From contig JBDLJD010000076.1 in the NCBI GenBank assembly GCA_039714495.1, positions 1-20,603 on the forward strand: a stretch of DNA of 20,603 bases, given 5' to 3'. Source of the stretch: JAJDNW01 sp039714495 (GTDB taxonomy: Bacteria > Desulfobacterota > Desulfobacteria > Desulfobacterales > B30-G6). The first letter of the stretch is position 1. Each line of letters begins with the position of its first letter. Shown here piece by piece: positions 1-5,144 of the stretch. The translations under genes were made by a program, and so were the position numbers. The notes under the pieces were generated by a model. It saw nothing but the letters and a program-made list of their open reading frames with translations, searched no databases and had not been told where the DNA came from.

Positions 1-113
1 CTGTCACCTGGTCAAGTCCTGATCATAAGTCCTTACTGTTACGCTATACAACATGCTGCCAGTGGTACCGCTCTCGGGCAAAAACCGCTTTGCTGAAGAT
101 AATAAAAAGCTCC

Positions 114-1223
114 CTATTCGATTTCAATCAACGCATATTCCCGGCTACCCAGTTGCAACGCTTCAGCATAGATCAGTTGAAGGGTCCAGTCCACCTTGGG
201 ATAGAGGGCTTTGAACTTGTCTTCCCCGGGTGTCAGGGCTGTTTCCATGCACGATCCCGGCAGCGCCGCCTCGCCGTTGACCAGGTCGGCAGAGGCTTGA
301 TCAAGGGCCACAGGATCCAGCGAGGCTGCAATACCGATGTTTCTCACAATGGGTGTATCGCTCATTGGCAGGCAGTCACAGGCAGGGGTCACATCTGTGA
401 TAAAATTGATAAAAATAGATTTTCCCTGCTTATTTTTCAGCACTCCCAGGCAGTATTCCACCATTTTTTCCATAAAATCCGGGATGGATTTGCTCCAGCG
501 CACTTGAATGGCTTCCTGGGCACACATCAGGATGCACTCGCCGCAGCCGATACATTTGTCCGGATCAATTTTCGCCTTTTCCTCCTCCATGAAAATGGCG
601 CTCTGTGAGCAGTGACCCACACATACTTCACAGCCAATGCATTTTTTACGTTTCACTTTAGGGGCAATGCCCGAGTGCTGTTCAAGCTTGCCGTGACGGG
701 AAGCAGAGCCCATGCCGACATTCTTGAGCGTCCCCCCAAACCCGCCCAGTTCATGGCCCTTGAAATGGGCGATGGATACCAATGCATCTGCATTGACAAT
801 TTCCGCTCCTATATAAACGGTGTTGAAATGTTTCTGGTCGATGTCAATGGCAGTCTGGCTCCGGCCCCGCAATCCGTCTGCAATGATAATGGGCGCCCCC
901 ACGACAGAATAGGCAAACCCGTTTTTAATGGCCGTTTCAATATGATCGGCCGAGTTACCCCGCGTTCCGGCATACAGGGTGTTGGCATCCGTCAGAAAGG
1001 GCACGGCTTCTGCTTTCTGGATCATTTTTATGATTTCCCGCACGTAGATGGGACGCACAAAAGCGCTGTTGCCCATCTCGCCGAAATGGATTTTCACGGC
1101 GGTCAGGTCTCTTTTTGCCAGGATGTTGAAAAGGCCGGCTTGCTTCAGCAGCGTTTCCATTTTTTCGAACAGGGTTATTTTCATGGATGCTCTCAGATTG
1201 ATAAAAAAGACCTTGCTTTTCAT
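114..1223 (-). CDS. DUF362 domain protein with two 4Fe-4S clusters
   Basis: A 369-residue protein of the DUF362 family with an internal bacterial ferredoxin module. The N-terminal DUF362 part has HFGE near residue 42 and AHFKGHELGGFGGTLKN near residue 160. Two CxxCxxCxxxC clusters follow (CIGCEVCVGHC and CIGCGECILMC), so it should bind two [4Fe-4S] clusters. No signal peptide is visible, so a cytoplasmic redox or electron-transfer role is likely; the substrate of the family is unknown. I chose the ATG at 1223 because a strong GAGGAGGAG ribosome site lies just before it; the frame stays open ten codons further to 1253 but without such a site. The gene is divergent from the YkgJ-type gene, sharing a 284-bp region rich in repeated boxes. 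It ends at a TAG at 114, and no convincing terminator is seen in bases 1-113. Confidence 0.9.
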   Translation of the reverse strand: MKSKVFFINLRASMKITLFEKMETLLKQAGLFNILAKRDLTAVKIHFGEMGNSAFVRPIYVREIIKMIQKAEAVPFLTDANTLYAGTRGNSADHIETAIKNGFAYSVVGAPIIIADGLRGRSQTAIDIDQKHFNTVYIGAEIVNADALVSIAHFKGHELGGFGGTLKNVGMGSASRHGKLEQHSGIAPKVKRKKCIGCEVCVGHCSQSAIFMEEEKAKIDPDKCIGCGECILMCAQEAIQVRWSKSIPDFMEKMVEYCLGVLKNKQGKSIFINFITDVTPACDCLPMSDTPIVRNIGIAASLDPVALDQASADLVNGEAALPGSCMETALTPGEDKFKALYPKVDWTLQLIYAEALQLGSREYALIEIE

Positions 1224-1239
1224 ACTCCTCCTCGATTCA

Positions 1240-1257
1240 TTCATTAGAAACAATTAT
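1240..1257 (-). repeat. inverted repeat copy, GTTTCTAATG box, DUF362 side
   Basis: Read on the minus strand this is ATAATTGTTTCTAATGAA. It is identical over 18 bp to bases 1495-1512 on the plus strand, and two of the next three bases inward also match. It sits just upstream of the ribosome site of the DUF362 gene. TATAAT at its inner end could serve as a -10 element. Confidence 0.75.
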
Positions 1258-1259
1258 AC

Positions 1260-1280
1260 CGGTTGTCATAATCATGTTCC
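1260..1280 (-). promoter_or_regulatory. TGACAACCG motif, copy 1
   Basis: A 21-bp motif that matches 1335-1355 at 18 of 21 positions in the same orientation. The minus-strand reading contains ATTATGACAACCGGTAT (1256-1272), which recurs exactly at 7866-7882 before the DHH/heme operon. It may be an operator; the cognate factor is unknown. Confidence 0.45.
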
Positions 1281-1334
1281 GAACTCCAAAAATATAGATT
1301 ATTAAAATTGCTTTTGTTATACAATATTCTATCG

Positions 1335-1355
1335 CGGTTGTCAGAACTATGTTCC
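1335..1355 (-). promoter_or_regulatory. TGACAACCG motif, copy 2
   Basis: Second copy of the 21-bp motif, 75 bp from the first and in the same orientation. Both ends (CGGTTGTCA and ATGTTCC) are conserved and the centre varies, which is more like a protein-binding site than neutral sequence. Confidence 0.45.
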
Positions 1356-1418
1356 ATTTAAACATTGGGAGAGCTCACTGTACATAGAACGTTATTATGA
1401 CAAACAATATAGACCACA

Positions 1419-1428
1419 CATTAGAAAC
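1419..1428 (-). repeat. GTTTCTAATG box, reverse orientation
   Basis: CATTAGAAAC on the plus strand. It forms an inverted pair with GTTTCTAATG at 1501-1510, with exactly 72 bp between them. The same arrangement and spacing recur at 3770-3779/3852-3861. Upstream, ATATAGAC is also shared with the 3770 copy, with a five-base insertion here. Confidence 0.6.
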
Positions 1429-1494
1429 ATGAATTGGATCAGATGATATTAGAATTCCGATATTTTGAGCAAGGAATACTATCCTAAAAAGGGG

Positions 1495-1512
1495 ATAATT
1501 GTTTCTAATGAA
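1495..1512 (+). repeat. inverted repeat copy, GTTTCTAATG box, YkgJ-gene side
   Basis: Plus-strand partner of 1240-1257. It overlaps the start codon of the YkgJ-type gene (the ATG at 1508 is part of the box), so here the box must be at or inside the 5' end of the message if that start is used. Confidence 0.7.
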
Positions 1513-2188
1513 ATTGAAACACAGACTATCCGTACTTGACCGAATTTACAGCCTTTATGATGAATTCATCGCGCCATACGACCTGGCCTGCCAGCACCGC
1601 TGCGCTGCCTGCTGCACCTGCAATATGACCCTGACGACCCTGGAAGGATACCACATCATCGCCGGCATGGACGGGGCGGAACGGAAGGTGCTGTTTGAAA
1701 AAGCGAGAAAAGTGTCCAACAGCGAGCGCTTTCAACCGCAAATGACCATCAACAAAATCGCACAGCTGTGCAAAGAAGGAAAGCCGGTGCCCGATGAAAT
1801 AATCGATCCGTCCTGGGGAGCCTGCCCCCTGCTCACGGACAATGCCTGCCCCATCTACCTGCTGCGGCCCTTTGGCTGCCGCTGCATGGTGTCCAGCCTC
1901 GATTGCCGGGAAACCGGAAAGGCCCAGGTCGATGAGATCATTTTGACCGTCAACAATTTGTTTTTACAATATATCGAGCACATCGACCCCAGTGGCGGCA
2001 CGGGCAGCCTGATCGACATTCTGCTTTACTTTGATCATCCTGCCCTTCTGGAAACTTTTCAAAAAAAGATGACGATTGCCGAAAATGGCAGCCTGGCCCA
2101 TAATTGCCCTATTCCGGTGCTCATGGTCCCGCCTGAACACCGCCATCGAGTTCAACCGATTCTGCAGGAAATTCAACTGATTGGTTAG
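1508..2188 (+). CDS. YkgJ-family cysteine cluster protein
   Basis: A 226-residue protein with the zinc/iron-chelating cysteine pattern of the YkgJ/CxxCxxCC family (PF03692). Cysteines are seen at residues 28, 32, 35, 36 and 38, and a second group at 106, 114, 124, 126 and 133 (CPLL...CPIY...RPFGCRC). The family probably binds a metal or an Fe-S cluster; its reaction is not established. The start is uncertain. The ATG at 1508 has only a distant AGGGG (1490-1494), while an in-frame TTG at 1499 is better spaced from it. The gene is followed after 19 bp by the agmatinase remnant with its own ribosome site, so the two are probably cotranscribed. It is divergent from the DUF362 gene, and both are Cys-rich metal or cluster proteins. 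Confidence 0.85.
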   Translation: MKLKHRLSVLDRIYSLYDEFIAPYDLACQHRCAACCTCNMTLTTLEGYHIIAGMDGAERKVLFEKARKVSNSERFQPQMTINKIAQLCKEGKPVPDEIIDPSWGACPLLTDNACPIYLLRPFGCRCMVSSLDCRETGKAQVDEIILTVNNLFLQYIEHIDPSGGTGSLIDILLYFDHPALLETFQKKMTIAENGSLAHNCPIPVLMVPPEHRHRVQPILQEIQLIG

Positions 2189-2207
2189 ATCCAAACAGGA
2201 GCGCACA

Positions 2208-2651
2208 ATGCCGAAAATCAGTAAGAAACGACTAGATCGCTATCGCCAGCTCGCCGACCGGGGGCTTTGGGATGTCAAAGACCCCGACTTCAGAAAGTTT
2301 TTTGAGAGGGCCGCTGAAGAGGGCGTGGAAATGGTATCGAATAATTATAACCAGTTGGGTATGTTCAGATCCCCCCATAAAAAGGACTTCAAGGATGTTG
2401 ATATTGCCATGGTCGGGGTGCCCAACCCGAGACCAGGAACGCGACTGGGCCCAAAGGAGGTACGGGACTTCATACGCGGGTTGAAGGGGTTGAACCTGGT
2501 GGGTGCCGATCTCATGGAATTAAGCCCGCCGTTTGATCCTACGGGCCAGTCATCCTGCCTGGCTTCTGGAATCGCTTTTGAAATACTCTGTCTTCTGGCC
2601 GAAGCACGTGCCACCCATTCCGGCACTGAACGAAAAACGCATTGGAAATGA
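2208..2651 (+). pseudogene. agmatinase-like (ureohydrolase) gene, core deleted
   Basis: An intact 147-codon frame that reads as the two ends of an arginase/agmatinase-family protein joined together. Residues 65-90 match the N-terminal beta-strand and loop (DIAMVGVP, RPGTRLGPKEVRDF). Residues 97-133 match the C-terminal segment (VGADLMELSPPFDPTGQ, then LASGIAFEILCLLAEA). The middle of roughly 200 residues is absent, including the GGDHS, DAHxD and SxDxDxxDP manganese ligands, so no ureohydrolase activity is expected. The join near residues 91-96 coincides with a tandem GGGTTGAA (2478-2485 and 2487-2494), a plausible deletion scar. An AGGAG ribosome site (2197-2201) precedes the ATG at 2208. The frame ends 2 bp from the converging hydrolase gene. 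An assembly collapse is the main alternative to a true deletion. Confidence 0.7.
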
Positions 2652-2653
2652 AT

Positions 2654-3511
2654 CTATCTTTCAGCAAACAGGGCCATCGCATTCCCGCCGCAAATGCGAT
2701 CAATTTCAGCTTGACTTAATGCTGCAGCCTTCATTTCCTTGAAATACCTTTCCGGTTTGATCAGCGGATAGTCCGTCCCAAAGAGAATTTTTTCAATGCC
2801 GACCCTGTCGATGGCCATGCGGTAAACTGCCGGGTCGTATAAAAAAGGCGATGCGGCCGTGTCGTAATACACATTGCGCAGCACCTCCTTGACCTCTTTT
2901 TTGAGAACGCTGTAAAAAAAGACCCCCCCGCCCCAGTGGGCCAACACGATGGTGTTGTCCTGGAAACGTTTGATGAGGTCATAGATCTGTAAAAGTGTAT
3001 TTTCCGTCTTACCTGGATATTGGTGCCCCACAGGCTCATTGGTGTGAATCAGCACCGGAACCTTTCTTTCACGGCAGAGGGCCATTACCGGCGCCATGCT
3101 GTCCACGATGACGCACTCGATGCCGGAGCGGTAAAAAGCGAGTTCACCCACACCACACAGGCCGTTGTCCAGGCAGCGTTCCACCTCGGCGGCCGCTTCT
3201 GAGGGACACGGGTCCAGGCAGCAGAACCCCTTTAAACGGTCTGGATAGCGGGCCACGGATTCGGCAATATAGTCGTTGTGCCTTTTGGCAGTTTCCATGT
3301 TTTTCCAGGGGAATCCAAACACCACCGAAACATCGACCCCCTGTTCATCCATGGCCTCGATTATTTCCCCGGCCCTGATCATTTTCGATTTGGGAGAGGC
3401 ATACAAGAGTTCAAAGGCGGATTCGCCTGCAAAATATTTCTTCCGGTTTTTTCTGACGTCCGGTGGAAACAGATGGGTGTGAAAATCAACAATAAAATTT
3501 TTTCTACTCAT
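2654..3511 (-). CDS. Amidohydro_2 family metal-dependent hydrolase
   Basis: A 285-residue TIM-barrel amidohydrolase (PF04909, the ACMSD/gamma-resorcylate-decarboxylase-like branch). The metal-binding HTH is at residues 11-13 (VDFHTHLFPP). His156 is in VLIHTNEP, His192 in LAHWGGG, and the late catalytic Asp247 in LFGTDYPLIKPERY. Length is normal for a compact member, and no signal peptide is seen. Members hydrolyse C-N bonds or decarboxylate aromatic acids; the substrate cannot be told here. The start ATG at 3511 follows an AAAGGACATTGGA stretch. It converges with the agmatinase remnant (2 bp between stops) and is divergent from the pyruvate-kinase-domain gene across a 359-bp spacer. Confidence 0.85.
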   Translation of the reverse strand: MSRKNFIVDFHTHLFPPDVRKNRKKYFAGESAFELLYASPKSKMIRAGEIIEAMDEQGVDVSVVFGFPWKNMETAKRHNDYIAESVARYPDRLKGFCCLDPCPSEAAAEVERCLDNGLCGVGELAFYRSGIECVIVDSMAPVMALCRERKVPVLIHTNEPVGHQYPGKTENTLLQIYDLIKRFQDNTIVLAHWGGGVFFYSVLKKEVKEVLRNVYYDTAASPFLYDPAVYRMAIDRVGIEKILFGTDYPLIKPERYFKEMKAAALSQAEIDRICGGNAMALFAER

Positions 3512-3597
3512 TCCAATGTCCTTTTCTGGTTTGTTCCATAATTCTCATCTCACCGGTACCGTATGCAAGCCAATTAAAAAATTTTATTGTTATGATT

Positions 3598-3645
3598 CGT
3601 TTTCAATTGTGTGCTGAACTGCCGTTCAGCACACAATTGAAAACG
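3598..3645. repeat. 22-bp perfect palindrome with 4-base loop
   Basis: The arms 3598-3619 and 3624-3645 are perfectly complementary over 22 bp around TGCC. The inner arm reads CAATTGTGTGCTGAAC and its complement follows. No T-run follows on either strand, so it is not a standard terminator. It lies upstream of both divergent genes, about 90 bp before the hydrolase start. It could be a cruciform or binding site, a small structured RNA, or an extragenic palindromic repeat. Confidence 0.8.
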
Positions 3646-3769
3646 CAACTTTATTGTTCAAAATCAATAAATTTTCATGGCCAAACGAGCACAATTAAGC
3701 ATACTATGCCTATTATCACCAAATTTCTTAAATAGTCAATTGACGTGAATTCATGAAAATTTATATAGA

Positions 3770-3779
3770 CATTAGAAAC
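3770..3779 (-). repeat. GTTTCTAATG box, reverse orientation, upstream of 3871 gene
   Basis: CATTAGAAAC on the plus strand, paired with 3852-3861 at a spacing of exactly 72 bp, as for 1419-1428/1501-1510. Nine bases after it comes CACAGACTATC (3789-3799). The same 11-mer lies nine bases after the 1501-1510 box, but there the box has the opposite orientation. Confidence 0.6.
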
Positions 3780-3851
3780 AAATAAATGCACAGACTATCG
3801 TCTTGGTTCATATTTAAGTTAATTGATATTATTAGACAACAGAAACGCAAT

Positions 3852-3861
3852 GTTTCTAATG
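3852..3861 (+). repeat. GTTTCTAATG box at the 3871 gene start
   Basis: The box directly abuts and partly overlaps the GGAGGGG ribosome site of the pyruvate-kinase-domain gene. AGAAAC (3841-3846) and GTTTCT (3852-3857) form a short local inverted repeat around GCAAT, so the box could fold back in RNA just before the ribosome site. Confidence 0.6.
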
Positions 3862-3870
3862 GAGGGGAAC

Positions 3871-4419
3871 ATGTATTTTGACAAACCCGGTAAAAACAAT
3901 ACTGCGAAAACTCTGGAACTGGCTTTTGCCAGGGGCAAAGAACTGGGCCTGGATGAAGTGGTTCTGGCGACTTCAAAAGGGGACACGGCCTACCAGGCCC
4001 TGGACATCTTCAGCGGATTCAGCATTACCGCCGTCACCTATCACTGCGGATGGAAAGAGCCTTTCAAGCCCATCATGGATCCGGGCGTGCGTGCCGACCT
4101 GGAACAGAAAGGGGTCCGGGTGGTCTCGGCCACCCATGCCCTTTCCGGCCTGGAGCGATCATTTTACAATAAATTTTCAGGTACTTATCCTGTTCTCATC
4201 GTGGCCGATACCCTGCGCCTCTTTGGCCAGGGCACCAAGGTTGCCGTGGAAGTGGCCATTATGGCCGCCGATGCCGGTGCACTCACCGGCAAGGATATTG
4301 TTTCCATCGGCGGCACCTCCCGGGGGGCGGATGCGGCCCTGATCCTGAAGCCGGCCCACCAGACCGGCCTGTTTGACCTTCGCATTAAAGAAATCGTCTG
4401 TAAGCCTAGGAATTATTAA
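3871..4419 (+). CDS. pyruvate kinase alpha/beta-domain protein
   Basis: A 182-residue stand-alone protein resembling the C-terminal (PK_C, PF02887) domain of pyruvate kinase, without the catalytic barrel. Visible features are the opening TAKTLELAFARGKELGLDEVV, then VLATSKGDTA near residue 32, ITAVTYHCG near 52, and a C-terminal glycine-rich segment (DIVSIGGTSRGADAALIL). This pattern is typical of small archaeal and bacterial PK_C-like proteins of unknown role, perhaps ligand sensing. The ATG at 3871 is chosen because GGAGGGG lies four bases before it; the frame is open from 3823, but those residues encode the GTTTCTAATG box. No PEP or ADP active-site residues are present, so it is not a pyruvate kinase. 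Confidence 0.8.
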   Translation: MYFDKPGKNNTAKTLELAFARGKELGLDEVVLATSKGDTAYQALDIFSGFSITAVTYHCGWKEPFKPIMDPGVRADLEQKGVRVVSATHALSGLERSFYNKFSGTYPVLIVADTLRLFGQGTKVAVEVAIMAADAGALTGKDIVSIGGTSRGADAALILKPAHQTGLFDLRIKEIVCKPRNY

Positions 4420-4427
4420 ATCCTTTA

Positions 4428-4490
4428 ACCACCAAGGCACAAAGGTCACAAAGATATTTTTTTCTTTGTGTCTTGAGCGAAGCGGGTGGT
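4428..4490. repeat. imperfect extragenic palindrome (CACAAAG type)
   Basis: CAAGGCACAAAG (4433-4444) pairs with CTTTGTGTCTTG (4464-4475) over 12 positions, with one G-U pair in RNA. The outer ACCACC (4428-4433) can face GGTGGT (4485-4490). A second CACAAAG (4447-4453) competes for the right arm. Similar CACCAAGGCACAAAG palindromes are, from memory, scattered between genes in Desulfobacterota genomes, so this is probably a dispersed repeat. It sits between the pyruvate-kinase-domain gene and trmL, and its run of T bases is in the loop, so it is a poor terminator. Confidence 0.5.
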
Positions 4491-4523
4491 GAGTAATGCC
4501 CTTGCCTAACCCGTAATGCCTTC

Positions 4524-5045
4524 ATGATGAACCAAAAGCTCTCCTCACATGCCCCATATGAACGGCACGTGGTCCTGGTGGCGCCTGAAATCCACTGGAA
4601 TACCGGCAATATAGGGCGCACCTGTCTGGGGGTGGGTGCCACTCTGCACCTGATCGAACCTTTGGGCTTTTCCCTGGACAACAAACAGGTGAAGCGGGCC
4701 GGCCTGGACTACTGGAAGCATGTGGATCTCCATATTTGGCCCGCTTTCGATGCTTTCATGGAAGCCCTCTTGCCATCCCCGCAAGAGATCTGCCTCTTCG
4801 CCAAGAAGGGATCCCGCCCTTTCTGGGACATGCCCTCCCTTGACCGCCTGTTTCTCATCTTTGGATCGGAAACCAAAGGGTTGCCCCCTGCTATCCTGGC
4901 CCGCTTCCCTAAAGCCGATTTCTCCATCCCCATGACCACTGCCATCCGCTCTCTCAACCTTTCCACAGCCGTGGGTATTGCCGTATATGAATCCCTGAGA
5001 AACCCGTTGCGTTCTCTAGGCCTGCGTGATGGAACAAAAACATAA
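4524..5045 (+). CDS. trmL: tRNA (cytidine(34)-2'-O)-methyltransferase
   Basis: A 173-residue SPOUT-class methyltransferase. TrmL transfers methyl from S-adenosylmethionine to the 2'-O of the wobble base of tRNALeu isoacceptors. Recognisable are PEIHWNTGNIGRTC (residues 21-34), the KRAGLDYW block (57-64), and the knotted SAM-binding loop made of FGSETKGLP (113-121) and IRSLNLSTAVGIAVYE (141-156). Length is close to the usual 155-170, with about ten extra N-terminal residues. There are two adjacent ATGs (4524 and 4527) and no strong ribosome site, so the start is uncertain. The stop at 5045 lies 19 bp before the -35 of the clpB promoter, and clpB starts 99 bp on. Confidence 0.93.
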   Translation: MMNQKLSSHAPYERHVVLVAPEIHWNTGNIGRTCLGVGATLHLIEPLGFSLDNKQVKRAGLDYWKHVDLHIWPAFDAFMEALLPSPQEICLFAKKGSRPFWDMPSLDRLFLIFGSETKGLPPAILARFPKADFSIPMTTAIRSLNLSTAVGIAVYESLRNPLRSLGLRDGTKT

Positions 5046-5064
5046 CGACGGGCATCTTTCGGAT

Positions 5065-5092
5065 TTGACACGAGAAAAGCTATGTTTATATT
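5065..5092 (+). promoter_or_regulatory. sigma-70 type promoter of clpB
   Basis: A perfect -35 TTGACA (5065-5070) and a -10 TATATT (5087-5092, 5 of 6) are separated by 16 bp, placing a start about 45 bases before the clpB ATG. I see no HrcA CIRCE element or sigma-32 consensus here. Confidence 0.6.
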
Positions 5093-5144
5093 ACTTGTAA
5101 AATTATTTTACATTACTTTTTATGATTAACAAGGACAGGTAATA

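Larger units (their letters stand above)
1224..1507. promoter_or_regulatory. divergent control region with repeated boxes
   Basis: This 284-bp, AT-rich spacer separates two divergent genes. It holds an 18-bp exact inverted repeat near its two ends (1240-1257 and 1495-1512), a further CATTAGAAAC box (1419-1428), two near-identical 21-mers reading CGGTTGTCA...ATGTTCC (1260-1280 and 1335-1355, 18 of 21 identical), and an ATTATGACAA at 1394-1403 that repeats the core of those 21-mers in the other orientation. No consensus sigma-70 promoter is clear, although TATAAT does occur inside the left repeat when read toward the DUF362 gene. The symmetry suggests that both genes answer to the same factor. 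Confidence 0.55.
3512..3870. promoter_or_regulatory. divergent intergenic region with palindrome and boxes
   Basis: A 359-bp AT-rich gap without a credible gene. It contains the palindrome CGGTACCG (3554-3561), a 22-bp perfect inverted repeat (3598-3645), and an inverted pair of GTTTCTAATG boxes 72 bp apart. A possible sigma-70 promoter toward the plus-strand gene is TTGGTT (3803-3808) and TATTAT (3827-3832) with an 18-bp spacer. It lies between the two boxes and is only a moderate match. Confidence 0.5.

Noticed and set aside
90..1305. Plus-strand open frames at 90-608, 612-1247 and 1048-1305
   Set aside because: They are antisense shadows of the DUF362 ferredoxin gene, which has clear cluster motifs and a strong ribosome site.
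1419..1510. Miniature transposon (MITE) with 10-bp terminal inverted repeats, also at 3770-3861
   Set aside because: Both segments are 92 bp, but the inner sequences are not clearly homologous and no target-site duplication flanks either one. A regulatory arrangement fits better.
1501..1520. CRISPR-like repeat (GTTTC...GAAAC ends)
   Set aside because: There is only one such unit with no regularly spaced copies and no cas gene in the window.
3598..3645. Rho-independent terminator
   Set aside because: It is upstream of both neighbouring genes, not downstream, and lacks a T-run on either strand.
3786..3881. 31-codon frame beginning ATGCACAGACTATCG between the boxes upstream of the 3871 gene
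   Set aside because: It has no ribosome site, runs through the box and into the next gene out of frame, and its product resembles nothing. The shared 11-mer is better explained as DNA-level repetition.
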